A stretch of 64,000 nucleotides of DNA from Anaerolineae bacterium (lineage in GTDB: Bacteria > Chloroflexota > Anaerolineae > Aggregatilineales > J027): NCBI GenBank assembly GCA_019913005.1, contig JAIOHL010000083.1, forward strand, positions 1-64,000, in the 5' to 3' direction. A program made the translations under genes and the position numbers. Under the pieces are notes generated by a model that did not search any database, was not told the origin of the DNA, and saw only the letters and a list, made by a program, of their open reading frames with translations. This document shows positions 1-8,374 of this stretch, piece after piece (the stretch's first letter is position 1; every line of letters starts with the position of its first letter).

Positions 1-158
1 GGCACGATGGTTGGGGTGGGTGTCGGGGTAGCATCGCCCTGTGCTAAACTGCTGGGTGGGGCCATGAGTACCACGCCAACAAAACCGATAACAAGGCCAA
101 TGATGAGTATTACCCATCGCATAGGGGTTGAAAGCATGTGATTCACGCTAGGCATCAT
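1..158 (-). CDS. Exported protein, N-terminal fragment (cut by window edge)
   Basis: Only the first 52 or so codons lie in the window. They encode a basic start, a hydrophobic segment (WVILIIGLVIGFVGVVLM) and an Ala-Gln cleavage-like site (SSLAQG) followed by a Thr-Pro repeat (TPTPTPT). This reads as a signal peptide with a low-complexity extracellular linker. The start could be ATG at 158, 155 or 137. The first lies 3 bases past the stop of the upstream kinase gene, so the two are probably co-transcribed and translationally coupled. The function cannot be told from this fragment. Confidence 0.55.
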   Translation of the reverse strand, partial: MMPSVNHMLSTPMRWVILIIGLVIGFVGVVLMAPPSSLAQGDATPTPTPTIV

Positions 159-161
159 CCG

Positions 162-1937
162 TTATGATGGTGCTATAGTATCAGCAGCACAGCGAAAACC
201 ATAGGTTTCCCCGGCCACAAATGGGCTGTCGGAGGCACGTGCCGTCGTGCGAAAATCAGCCACAGTGGTAATCCCATCCGCCGATGGCCCTCCACCACGC
301 AGCACTCGCATATCACCCCGTCGTGGGCCAGTGGGGTTTTCTTCGGTGCTTTCCGAATAATAGGTATCGCTAAACCAATCCTGTACCCATTCACGGGCAT
401 TGCCAGCCATATCCAATAATCCAAAGGGGCTGACTCCGTTTGGATATGTTCCTACGGCGACCATGCTGCCCGCATTAATGTCATTCACATTGGCTGGGGT
501 CGTTCCCTCGACCACTAACTCATTGCCCCAAGGATATTGGCGACCATCTGTGCCACGCGCCGCAAATTCCCATTCGGCTTCGGTTGGCAGACGTTTGCCG
601 GCCCATTCGCAATAGGCCACTGCGCCTTCCCACGTCACACCCGTTACAGGAAATTGCTCCTCGCCTTCGGCAAAACGGGCCAATTCCGAGGCGGGGCGTT
701 GGATAATGGTCACATCATCAGAATACAAATTGAGCCAAGCGGGGGGTACTTCCGGTGCGACTTCGCCGGGGTTACTGTTCGGGCGACCATCATAGCCGCT
801 GCCTGAGCCTTGAAAGAGCAAAATCATAATTTCATAGCCATCAGGGTCAACATAGCCATCGGCGGGGTTTGCCAAAGAGTAGCAGCATGTCCCATCAGCT
901 TTTAAGATGCGGCCTTCAGCATCCCGCACCCGATGGGTCACCATGACATGTGCCCCAATATCGAAATAGAGCTGCTCGTCGCCGACGTAGACATCAGCCG
1001 ACCCCCATGTCGAAACGGGCGAGACAATCAATGGTAAAAAGCTACCTTCCTGTCCGCTGTCGCCGTGCATGAGTACATGGTCGCCAACCCCACCCTCTTG
1101 AAAGGACGAGGTTTCAAAAAAGACACGCTGCTCGATCCGAATATCCCCTTCAACCTCAAGACCACTTTCGGGCGTAATTTTGCCCGTAAACTCAGCAATA
1201 ACCTCCCCATCGTTGGTGTCGGCGTCCAAGTTAATGGTGATCTTGCCATCCGCATATGGCGTAATTTCCGCCCCGTCGTAGGACTGGCGATTATCAATAT
1301 TGCCGACGACATAGATATTGTTGCCTTCGACTTCCCACACCGAGGGTTCGTCACGTACCCATGTTGAGGGTTCGGGTGAGCCGGTTTCGACCACAAACTG
1401 CATATATTGTTCGTTGGTGACTTCGGTTAAGTCCATAAAATAGGGCGATAGGGTAACACGGTGCGAAGGGCTTTCTGCTTCCTCTCCACCACTTGATCCC
1501 ATGTTAAAGGTGCCGCCGGGGATATAGGCCATACCAGCAGGAGCAGGTGGGTTCGGCTCGTCTGTGTCAGCCTTGTCTTGATTATCGTCTCCCCCCAGAA
1601 ACATCCACAGGATTGCCAATACCGCGATCAAAACCACTGCCGCCGACACCCCCCCCAACAAAAATATATTACGCTGTTGGGGCTTGGTGATAATATTCGG
1701 GACAGAGGGACGAGACCCTTCTGGAATCACGATGGTGCTATGGGTCATATCTATTTGGGCAGTGGCGCGTGGCATAGCCGATTGGGTGATCTCTTGGGTG
1801 CTGACAAAAATGGTCTTGTCGGACAAATCACCGGAATTGGCATCCAGTTCTTTAATCATCTCCTCAACGGTGGCGTAACGCTGTTCGGGGTCTTTGGCAA
1901 GCGCCCGCAAAATGACGGCCTCGGTGCGAAAATCCAA
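162..1937 (-). CDS. Membrane Ser/Thr kinase, C-terminal part: TM helix and FGE-like (SUMF1) domain; separated from its kinase domain by a frameshift
   Basis: This frame starts with the end of a kinase domain ([17 protein letters not shown], typical of the PknB C-lobe), so it is the downstream half of the gene at 1856-2665. One transmembrane helix lies at about residues 91-114. A formylglycine-generating-enzyme-like fold starts at about 134 ([10 protein letters not shown], then TEVTNEQY) and resumes at 429-584 ([38 protein letters not shown]). About 230 residues of beta-rich sequence are inserted between the halves. The C-terminal cysteine pair used by true sulfatase-activating enzymes is not seen after VLRGGG, so a binding or sensing role outside the membrane is likelier than catalysis. 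The start shown (TTG, 1937) is only the first in-frame start codon after the shift. Confidence 0.8.
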   Translation of the reverse strand: MDFRTEAVILRALAKDPEQRYATVEEMIKELDANSGDLSDKTIFVSTQEITQSAMPRATAQIDMTHSTIVIPEGSRPSVPNIITKPQQRNIFLLGGVSAAVVLIAVLAILWMFLGGDDNQDKADTDEPNPPAPAGMAYIPGGTFNMGSSGGEEAESPSHRVTLSPYFMDLTEVTNEQYMQFVVETGSPEPSTWVRDEPSVWEVEGNNIYVVGNIDNRQSYDGAEITPYADGKITINLDADTNDGEVIAEFTGKITPESGLEVEGDIRIEQRVFFETSSFQEGGVGDHVLMHGDSGQEGSFLPLIVSPVSTWGSADVYVGDEQLYFDIGAHVMVTHRVRDAEGRILKADGTCCYSLANPADGYVDPDGYEIMILLFQGSGSGYDGRPNSNPGEVAPEVPPAWLNLYSDDVTIIQRPASELARFAEGEEQFPVTGVTWEGAVAYCEWAGKRLPTEAEWEFAARGTDGRQYPWGNELVVEGTTPANVNDINAGSMVAVGTYPNGVSPFGLLDMAGNAREWVQDWFSDTYYSESTEENPTGPRRGDMRVLRGGGPSADGITTVADFRTTARASDSPFVAGETYGFRCAADTIAPS

Positions 1938-2665
1938 CGACTCGACGGCTTTGCTGGGGCGGGGGGCTGGGCTTGGATATGCTGAATGAGTACATTGGCA
2001 AACGAATCACCTTTAAAGGGAACATCGCCTGTCACCATCTCATATAGCACAATCCCCAACGAATAAATATCGGTGCGCGGCGTGATTTCCTGTCCCGATG
2101 CTTGTTCAGGGGCCATATAAGCAGGTGTACCGGAGCTTGTGCCTGTCGCCGTCAACCGCACATGTCCAGCCAGTTTTGCCAAACCAAAATCGGTGAGGAC
2201 AGCCCGATCTCCCACCAGCACAATATTGGCGGGCTTGATGTCGCGGTGAATCACCCCATTTTTATGGGCATAGTCCACGGCCATGCCGATTTGTCGAAAG
2301 ATGCTCATGGCACGCGCGACAGGCATTCCGTTGGAGTGGTCGGAAATTAAATCTCGTAGGGTACTCCCTTCCAAGATTTCCATCACCATGTAATAAATAT
2401 TGCCCTGAACCTCAAAATCATAGACCCGCACGATGTTGGGATGCGATAATCGTCCGGCAGCTTGGGCTTCCTGCCGAAATCGAACCGACCCATCTTTGCT
2501 ATCCACAATTGCGGGGTGCAGCACTTTGATGGCGACATCTTGGCCTATGTCGGGATTATGCGCCCGGTAGACTTCCGCCATGCCGCCGCGCCCTAATAGC
2601 CCTTTAATCTCATATTTGCCCAGCTTAAAACCGGGCTTCAAATAACTTAGTGGCGCTTCAGTCAT
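1856..2665 (-). CDS. Ser/Thr protein kinase (PknB type), N-terminal kinase domain; frameshifted near 1960
   Basis: This is a Hanks-type kinase with all key elements: glycine loop GRGGMAEVY (residues 25-33), Lys47 in VAIKVL, catalytic loop HRDIKPAN (140-147), DFG (159-161) and APE (185-187). It should phosphorylate Ser/Thr on cytoplasmic proteins. After residue 238 (QPPAPA) the frame runs into unrelated sequence, while the expected kinase end continues in the next frame (162-1937). Adding one C in the C-rich stretch at about 1957-1970 would join them into one protein of about 830 residues: kinase, TM helix, FGE-like domain. The ATG at 2665 follows a weak purine-rich stretch. A TPR membrane protein is divergently transcribed upstream. 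Confidence 0.88.
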   Translation of the reverse strand: MTEAPLSYLKPGFKLGKYEIKGLLGRGGMAEVYRAHNPDIGQDVAIKVLHPAIVDSKDGSVRFRQEAQAAGRLSHPNIVRVYDFEVQGNIYYMVMEILEGSTLRDLISDHSNGMPVARAMSIFRQIGMAVDYAHKNGVIHRDIKPANIVLVGDRAVLTDFGLAKLAGHVRLTATGTSSGTPAYMAPEQASGQEITPRTDIYSLGIVLYEMVTGDVPFKGDSFANVLIQHIQAQPPAPAKPSSRWIFAPRPSFCGRLPKTPNSVTPPLRR

Positions 2666-2888
2666 CTCACTCTATATCCCGTCACTTGATCAGCAGTTGC
2701 AAGTAACCACTCCCTGCTGAACATCCTCAACTATATAGCGAATTAGCTCTACTATGCAAAGGACATTGTGGACAAATCGGTTTGGCGTTATGCTTAGGTT
2801 ATAAGCCGTGCAGCAGGCGTCAAGTATCGCCGCGCTGTGTACAGCTATGATAGATTATGTTTATTATCTTTTTATTTCGAGACCCGTC

Positions 2889-4118
2889 ATGTATCCCACC
2901 TCCAAAACTCAGATGGGCATCCAGTTGGCGCAACAGGGACGCCGCCAAGAGGCTTTAGCTTACCTTCGTCAGGCTGTCCAAAGTGAGCCGCCGAATGCTG
3001 AAGTGTGGCTGTGGTTGGCGCATGTCTCGCCCGACATTAATGAATATCGTAACTGTGTCTATCAGGCCCTGCTATTAGATGCCAATCACCCGGTTGCCCG
3101 CCAGATGCAAACGGCCCTCAATCAACCCACTGGACAACCTAACCCGGCCTCTTCCGGCTATTCTGCTTATCCCACCTATCCGACCTCCCAACCCGCCACT
3201 ATGTCTGTCGCGCAGCCTGCCTATGGGACATATTCGCTTGGGTCATCGCAGCCCCTCTATGCCGATAATGCCCTCATCAATAATTTGGAGCGTAAACGCA
3301 ATCGAGGACGACGGGTGCGACGATGGATAGCGCTTCTCTTCTTTTTTGGTATGTTAATTGCTTGTGGGGTCGGCCTGCGATTTTTGTTTCTCTCGGATGC
3401 CTTTGAAGATTGGTTTTACAACCTTAGCTGGTTTGATAGCAGCCGAACCGTCCATTTCACTGTCAATGCCGCCGATAATGTTACCCAATGGGAAGTCGAA
3501 GTGGATGTGCCGGAGACATGGCTGTTGGCCGATGAACGGGTTGAAAGCTGGCGCAGCACCCGTGACCGCCTTAAATCCGATTATCCATTGGCTGATGGCT
3601 CGCCAACCATTTGGGAAAGTGTGGAGGCGGATATATCCCAAATTGTGGTTGACCCCACCAATGGCGTAGTACAGCCGCCCGTGACTCTAATCGAAACCGG
3701 TGGGGATGCCATTGACCGCGATGGGCAAAATGTCGCCCGCCTGCAATTAACGCAAATCAAAACCTATCCTCCCGGCATCCAAGGAGATGACTGCCAAAAG
3801 ATGAATGCCATGACGCAGGTTGACCAAGCCACCTTGCAACCTCAAGCAGACAGTCAGGTGAGTTATAAAGTCCAAAATCAGGCGAATGGGCGCTGTATTT
3901 ACGTCTTGTACTATCGCAACGAAAATGGGCCTTCCCAATTGGCCGAAACCGTCTATGTTTTGAAAGTGCCAGTGGATGATCTCACCTATGCGGAATGGCA
4001 GTTAAGTGTCCTTGAGCAAAGCCGGACTGATTATGAAAGTGCCATCAATAAAATCATTGATACGCTCCAAGTAAGGGCTTCTGTCAACCCGATTCCGACG
4101 CCTGAAATTGTCAATTAA
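2889..4118 (+). CDS. TPR-containing single-pass membrane protein of unknown function
   Basis: The N-terminal 70 or so residues form TPR-like helices (QLAQQGRRQEALAYLRQAV, then AEVWLWLAHV). A Pro/Tyr/Ser-rich linker follows, then a basic stretch (ERKRNRGRRVRRW) before one transmembrane helix (IALLFFFGMLIACGVGLRFL) and an extracellular domain of about 230 residues that I do not recognise. In-frame starts also exist upstream (GTG 2808, ATG 2847). I chose ATG 2889 because the TPR begins just after it, but no start has a strong ribosome binding site. It is divergent from the kinase gene and could be a scaffold in the same signalling path; that is inference. Confidence 0.72.
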   Translation: MYPTSKTQMGIQLAQQGRRQEALAYLRQAVQSEPPNAEVWLWLAHVSPDINEYRNCVYQALLLDANHPVARQMQTALNQPTGQPNPASSGYSAYPTYPTSQPATMSVAQPAYGTYSLGSSQPLYADNALINNLERKRNRGRRVRRWIALLFFFGMLIACGVGLRFLFLSDAFEDWFYNLSWFDSSRTVHFTVNAADNVTQWEVEVDVPETWLLADERVESWRSTRDRLKSDYPLADGSPTIWESVEADISQIVVDPTNGVVQPPVTLIETGGDAIDRDGQNVARLQLTQIKTYPPGIQGDDCQKMNAMTQVDQATLQPQADSQVSYKVQNQANGRCIYVLYYRNENGPSQLAETVYVLKVPVDDLTYAEWQLSVLEQSRTDYESAINKIIDTLQVRASVNPIPTPEIVN

Positions 4119-4365
4119 TAACTCTAACCATTTCCCTATCAAACCATAACGGTTTACCCTCTCGGTTTAATCCAACTAAGCGACGTATAATCTGTTTAAA
4201 GAGCCTAAATTCTGAGGTTTGGTCTGTTCAAATATATTTATAACCATATTCAGTACCCCAGTAGTGTACGCCGTTCGGACTAGAACCCGTATGCTGAGGG
4301 CAAGGTTTGAAACATACCCCGCAAGAGGCAATTATTTTTTTGAAGCACCAGAGGGATGTTAGGTT

Positions 4366-4725
4366 ATGTATACTGCAAATGAACTAATGTTTCCACGACA
4401 GGCAATCCCAGAATTAAGGGCGATGCGCGGCCCGGAATGGCGCGGGTTGGTAGATCGGATTTCGGCACTGCCCGAAACGCATGAAGAAACCCTTGCGTTT
4501 ATGTTGATGATGATTCGTTTGAATGGTTGCCTTGAATGTGAAACGGATAGTTACCGGGCGATGAAGGGATGTGATGCCTGTGCAATTCAAACCCTACGCC
4601 GCTATAAGGGGCCAGATAGTGACCTCATGAAACTTTTCCAACAGGCCCTTGCAGAAATACGCGATCAGCTTGACGTAATGCCGCCTGTGCGAATACCAAC
4701 CGCCAATTTAGTAGCTGTTTTTTGA
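4366..4725 (+). CDS. Small conserved-looking protein with two CxxC pairs
   Basis: The protein has 119 residues, is mainly helical and has no membrane segment. Cys55/Cys58 (CLEC) and Cys69/Cys72 (CDAC) make a CX2C-X10-CX2C arrangement suited to binding zinc or an iron-sulfur cluster. It contains no enzyme motif that I recognise. ATG 4366 follows an AGGGATG stretch about 13 bases upstream. It is separated by 155 bp, including a strong stem-loop, from the pseudo-histidine-kinase pair downstream. A perfect TATAAT at 4186-4191 lies in the 247 bp gap upstream, but no clear -35 accompanies it. Confidence 0.7.
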   Translation: MYTANELMFPRQAIPELRAMRGPEWRGLVDRISALPETHEETLAFMLMMIRLNGCLECETDSYRAMKGCDACAIQTLRRYKGPDSDLMKLFQQALAEIRDQLDVMPPVRIPTANLVAVF

Positions 4726-4770
4726 GGATGATCGAAACAAAATCTGCGTTCTCGTTTGGGATATTTTTCG

Positions 4771-4800
4771 GATGCAAGTTTCTTATAGGGGACTTGCATC
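4771..4800. promoter_or_regulatory. Perfect 9 bp inverted repeat (stem-loop) between two genes
   Basis: The arms GATGCAAGT (4771-4779) and ACTTGCATC (4792-4800) match perfectly around a 12-base loop. No U-run follows, so it is not a standard terminator. It sits 81 bp before the start of the first pseudo-histidine kinase and may be an operator or an RNA processing or attenuation structure. Confidence 0.45.
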
Positions 4801-4880
4801 TGTGCTTTATAGGCTAGAGATAAACCCAAACTAGACGATGGTCTAACCGGATTCAATCGCATCAAAAAGGACAAGCATCG

Positions 4881-6185
4881 TTGTATCGTGAACCAGATTG
4901 GGAAGCCTTAAATGACCTAAACTTCCTGCTGCACAATCGGCTGGTGAGTCCCTTGAATGGCGCATTGTCGGCGATTGAAAAAGCTGCCCCGACAACTGAG
5001 GCGGATTGGTGGCGTAACCGTGCAACCAGTCAGGTCGCCAATGCCATTAATTTGGTCAACGCTTGGTCGTGGCTTATCCAATATAAAGCACAGGGGCAAG
5101 TCCCCGAACGCAGCATCCAATCGTTCCCCATCCAAAATTTGGCGGATTGGTTGACGATGCAACTTCAACTGGTTCCGCCGCTGCTTATCGCCAAAAATTT
5201 CCTTATCCGAGCCAATCAACCCGCCCTCCAAGAAGCTCTGTATCTGCTGTACGATGTGGCCGCCAGTCAGGGCACCACTACCAAACTGATCTTGGATACA
5301 GGGTCGAATGGCGTGCTGTTCCGCATCCGTTTTACCCGCCTGCATGACACTAAACCGTTTACATCATTAGAGGAAATGGAAACCTCACTGGGTCAACATT
5401 GGCGGGGCAAGATTATCACCTTTGAACTGCGCATGGCCCGAGAATTCTTACGGATGAACGCCAGCGAACTGCAACTGCGGGATAATGGGTCAAAGGTCGA
5501 ATTTGTTTTTGTCATCCACCGCAAATCTAAAGCCGAAAATGGCGAAACGGACAGCAGCCTATTGATTCCATCGCATGACAGTCAAGCCGTCATCAATATC
5601 GCTGAAGCCACTTTGCCAATGCCCCATACCTTAGAACAAGGACCCATTACCAGCGAATCCACCACTGCCCATCTTAAAGCCATCTCTACCCCGGAAGAAA
5701 CATGGGTCTTAAAACCGACCACCATCCGGGCCTCTGCCGAAATCCCGACAGCCGCCTCATCAATACGGGCAATGGTTCCCGATACCCCCTTCCGCCCCGG
5801 TGGTTGGTATCGTCCCAAACGCGCCTCAACACCGCCTGTACTACCTTCAGCCACTCCCACGCCAGAGGCTGCCTCGGTCATTGTTAAAGTCGAATTACCA
5901 CCGCCCGCCGAACCGGGAGATTTTAAGGTGAAATCTCGCCGCCTCGCTTCCAAAACTACCAGCCAATCTCTGCCTCAAGTGACGATTACGACGGAAGCAC
6001 CCTCGGTTTCGGCCACTGGGCCGCAAGAAATTTTAGCCGAAGCGCCTTCGGAAAAAGCCAAAGATTCGCCTGCACCAACCCAAACGCAGGAAGCCGAACC
6101 ATCTGTTGATACTCGATTGCAAGCCAGCAGCCCCGATTCTAGCGGGCAAGAAAGCTTAGAGAGGAATTATGCCAATGGATTATAA
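4881..6185 (+). CDS. Degenerate histidine-kinase-like protein A, with Pro-rich tail
   Basis: Residues 1-75 look like a dimerisation helical hairpin, with LLHNRLVSPLNGALSAIE resembling a histidine kinase H-box. Residues 85-215 resemble a GHKL ATPase domain in layout, with a helix (ALQEALYLLYDVAAS) where the N-box should be and a final FELRMAREFL...VEFVFVI strand-helix-strand unit. The Asn of the N-box and the glycine-rich G1/G2 boxes are missing, so ATP binding is doubtful. Residues 220-434 are Pro/Ser/Thr/Ala-rich and probably disordered. TTG 4881 is the likely start, with AAAAGG 10 bases upstream. It overlaps the next gene, a paralogue, by 17 bp. The histidine-kinase relationship is inferred from pattern only. 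Confidence 0.7.
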   Translation: MYREPDWEALNDLNFLLHNRLVSPLNGALSAIEKAAPTTEADWWRNRATSQVANAINLVNAWSWLIQYKAQGQVPERSIQSFPIQNLADWLTMQLQLVPPLLIAKNFLIRANQPALQEALYLLYDVAASQGTTTKLILDTGSNGVLFRIRFTRLHDTKPFTSLEEMETSLGQHWRGKIITFELRMAREFLRMNASELQLRDNGSKVEFVFVIHRKSKAENGETDSSLLIPSHDSQAVINIAEATLPMPHTLEQGPITSESTTAHLKAISTPEETWVLKPTTIRASAEIPTAASSIRAMVPDTPFRPGGWYRPKRASTPPVLPSATPTPEAASVIVKVELPPPAEPGDFKVKSRRLASKTTSQSLPQVTITTEAPSVSATGPQEILAEAPSEKAKDSPAPTQTQEAEPSVDTRLQASSPDSSGQESLERNYANGL

Positions 6186-7491
6186 AAGTCTGCACTGGGA
6201 ATCAATTGCTTTCTTGCAAGAGCATCTGTACCAGCAGCTTACCGACCCGTTAAGCAAGGCGATGGGTTACTTAGAATTAGCGGTGGGAAAAGAGTTAACC
6301 TTTAGCAGTCCCAAATTCATCGGGGACGCAAGCCGCAATCTTGAAATTCTAATGATGCTGGTCAAAAGCTGGTCCATCCTGACGGAGTGGAAATTTAAGG
6401 GCAGTGTGGCTGAAGCCGAATTTCAGCCGCTGGCCCAAGAGAAATTCCCGGAATGGCTGCTCAATGAAATTGGTGAACAGGCCGTTCTGCGCTTGGAACA
6501 TACCCGTACTCTAAAAGTTCAGCGTGACACCTTTTTTGAGGGACTTATTTTGCTGGTCAGCATTGCCAAGACCGTTGGTGAAATCAGCCATGTCATGTCA
6601 AACGATGCCGAGGAGCCTCACACTGGGGTTTGGCTGCGGGTTGTATTTAAACCGCCTAAAGCCGAAGGGTTTCAAAGTCGTGCAGCCGTCTTGGAATATT
6701 TGAGCACCACAGATTCCTCCACAGAGACCGTCATCCAATATGCGGTTGCGGATGATTTGTTTGCCATCAATAATGCACGCTTTAGCCTCCAGAAAAATAC
6801 ACGCACAGGTCATCAAGCCTTTGCCATGCTGCTGCCCGTTGTAGGTCGGCCTGCGTCTAGCCCGCCCAAATTAGCGGATATAACCCCCATGCTGACCCTA
6901 TCACAAACGGGGACGCTGGTGATACCCTCATATACTCCCGAAACTTATGCACCTGCGGTATCCACTGTTGAGGTAGTTGAAGCGCCGCCTGTTGTACCCA
7001 CGCCTGAGCCAGAAGCGCCCCCGGTGCCTGCGGTTGATCCACTAGCGACAATTACCCTCGAACCCCCGGCGGTTTTGATCCCAGTTGCCGAAGATGACGT
7101 TACGGCGACCCCGCCTGCCAAACGCCTGACGCTGTTGGAAATTGTCAAACGCACCGAAACCAGCGAGGGGATGGAGGGTGATAAGTCTGAAACTCTGATT
7201 ATCAACCCGTTTAAAACAACAGGCATCAATATGACACCCCCTGAACCGCTGACGCTGCCACCCCAAAGCGAAAACATTCCAGCGGAAAGTGTACCGCTGA
7301 ATCTGCCCAATGCCGCTGGCATGGGAGCACTGTCGAAGGCCCTGTTGCAAATGCACGCCGAAGCCAACCTGTCCGCCAGCGACGCGACAGAATCACCCTC
7401 CGAAAATCGTGATGATGCCGCTAATACGTCCCTATCGGGAGGTGAACAACCGAACGACACCACCAATTCGGGTTCATCCGCCTCCGCTTAA
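6169..7491 (+). CDS. Degenerate histidine-kinase-like protein B, paralogue of the upstream gene
   Basis: It aligns along its length with the preceding gene: FLQEHLYQQLTDPLSKAMGY matches the H-box-like helix, KSWSILTEWKFKGSV matches NAWSWLIQYKAQGQV, and TGVWLRVVFKPP matches NGVLFRIRFTRL. No phospho-acceptor His-Glu pair and no N, G1 or G2 ATP-binding boxes are seen. The last 200 residues are Pro/Ala/Thr-rich. ATG 6169 has GAGG 5-8 bases upstream and lies inside the previous gene, so the two are translationally coupled and may form a heterodimer. A strong terminator follows at 7524, ending the unit. Confidence 0.7.
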   Translation: MPMDYKSLHWESIAFLQEHLYQQLTDPLSKAMGYLELAVGKELTFSSPKFIGDASRNLEILMMLVKSWSILTEWKFKGSVAEAEFQPLAQEKFPEWLLNEIGEQAVLRLEHTRTLKVQRDTFFEGLILLVSIAKTVGEISHVMSNDAEEPHTGVWLRVVFKPPKAEGFQSRAAVLEYLSTTDSSTETVIQYAVADDLFAINNARFSLQKNTRTGHQAFAMLLPVVGRPASSPPKLADITPMLTLSQTGTLVIPSYTPETYAPAVSTVEVVEAPPVVPTPEPEAPPVPAVDPLATITLEPPAVLIPVAEDDVTATPPAKRLTLLEIVKRTETSEGMEGDKSETLIINPFKTTGINMTPPEPLTLPPQSENIPAESVPLNLPNAAGMGALSKALLQMHAEANLSASDATESPSENRDDAANTSLSGGEQPNDTTNSGSSASA

Positions 7492-7523
7492 TTCCAGCCT
7501 ACACGCTTAAAGAAGTCTATCTA

Positions 7524-7556
7524 TTCCGAGAGGCACACCATCTCTCGGAATTTTTT
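7524..7556 (+). terminator. Intrinsic terminator of the pseudo-kinase pair
   Basis: A perfect 9 bp stem, TTCCGAGAG / CTCTCGGAA, has a 9-base loop and is followed by TTTTTT. It lies 33 bp past the stop codon at 7491. Confidence 0.85.
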
Positions 7557-7562
7557 GCCTGC

Positions 7563-7591
7563 TTGACAAAAACGTTGACTCATGCCACAAT
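7563..7591 (+). promoter_or_regulatory. Sigma-70 type promoter for the TetR operon
   Basis: A perfect -35 TTGACA (7563-7568) is followed after 17 bases by CACAAT (7586-7591), which matches four of six -10 positions. It lies directly after the upstream terminator and about 70 bp before the TetR start codon. Confidence 0.6.
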
Positions 7592-7619
7592 AATTTACAG
7601 TGTTCACAGGAATATACAA

Positions 7620-7637
7620 TGTAATTTATAGATTACA
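7620..7637. promoter_or_regulatory. Candidate TetR operator (18 bp dyad)
   Basis: TGTAAT (7620-7625) and ATTACA (7632-7637) are perfect inverted arms around six bases. The dyad lies between the predicted promoter and the regulator start, the usual place for an autoregulatory TetR site. The assignment is inferred from position and symmetry. Confidence 0.5.
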
Positions 7638-7661
7638 CCGCAATCAAGAAGGGGTTTCAAC

Positions 7662-8363
7662 ATGACACTTTCTCGGCGGGAACGACTGCGCGAAAACACC
7701 CGCGAAGAAATCAAAACCATTGCCCGCAAGCATATGCAGGAGCAGGGTACAACGGCAATTTCGCTCCGTGCCATTGCCCGTGACATGGGCCTGACCGTGA
7801 CCGCGCTCTATCGTTACTTTCCCAGTCATGACGAATTGGTAACGGCTTTGATTGTAGATGCTTTTAACGCTTTGGCCGATGCGATGGAACAAGCCGACAG
7901 CAGTCAGCCCCGCGAAGAGTATGCCGAACGTTTGATGGCGGTCATGTTGGCCTATCGGGAATGGGCCATACAAAATTCAGCCGACTTTCAGTTGATTTAT
8001 GGCAATCCCATCCCCGGTTATCATGCCCCGCGTGAAATCACCGTCCCAGCAGCTACACGGGGTTTCCGGGTCGTGGTCGGCATACTGGCGGAGGCGATGG
8101 CGAACGGTAAATTGCGGTCAAGCACCGACTATCAGCAGTTGCCACCGCACGTCTCGGCCTACATGATCGAAATGATTGAACGCGATGGCTATAACATTCC
8201 CCTTCAACCGATGTATTTTGGGGTATCGGGCTGGGTCAAGATGCACGGCATGATTATGCTGGAACTCTTTCAACACACCCCACCTGTTGTCGGCGACCCT
8301 GAAGAATTCTATCGTTTTGAAATCACCAACATCCTAAAAACCGCAGGCCTTGTTCTCAAATAA
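7662..8363 (+). CDS. TetR/AcrR family transcriptional regulator
   Basis: The N-terminal helix-turn-helix is clear (ISLRAIARDMGLTVTALYRYFPSHDELVTAL, about residues 33-63). The C-terminal part is a ligand-binding and dimerisation domain of the WHG-like type often seen with this N-terminus. Length (233 residues) is normal. ATG 7662 has AAGGGG about 8 bases upstream. It is followed after 11 bp by an epimerase-like gene, presumably its regulated partner. A dyad upstream suggests autoregulation. The inducer is unknown. Confidence 0.92.
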   Translation: MTLSRRERLRENTREEIKTIARKHMQEQGTTAISLRAIARDMGLTVTALYRYFPSHDELVTALIVDAFNALADAMEQADSSQPREEYAERLMAVMLAYREWAIQNSADFQLIYGNPIPGYHAPREITVPAATRGFRVVVGILAEAMANGKLRSSTDYQQLPPHVSAYMIEMIERDGYNIPLQPMYFGVSGWVKMHGMIMLELFQHTPPVVGDPEEFYRFEITNILKTAGLVLK

Positions 8364-8374
8364 GGAATCGAACC

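Noticed and set aside
4141-4155. AAACC-ATAAC-GGTTT repeat after the TPR gene as a terminator
   Set aside because: The stem is only 5 bp and AT-rich, and no T-run follows.
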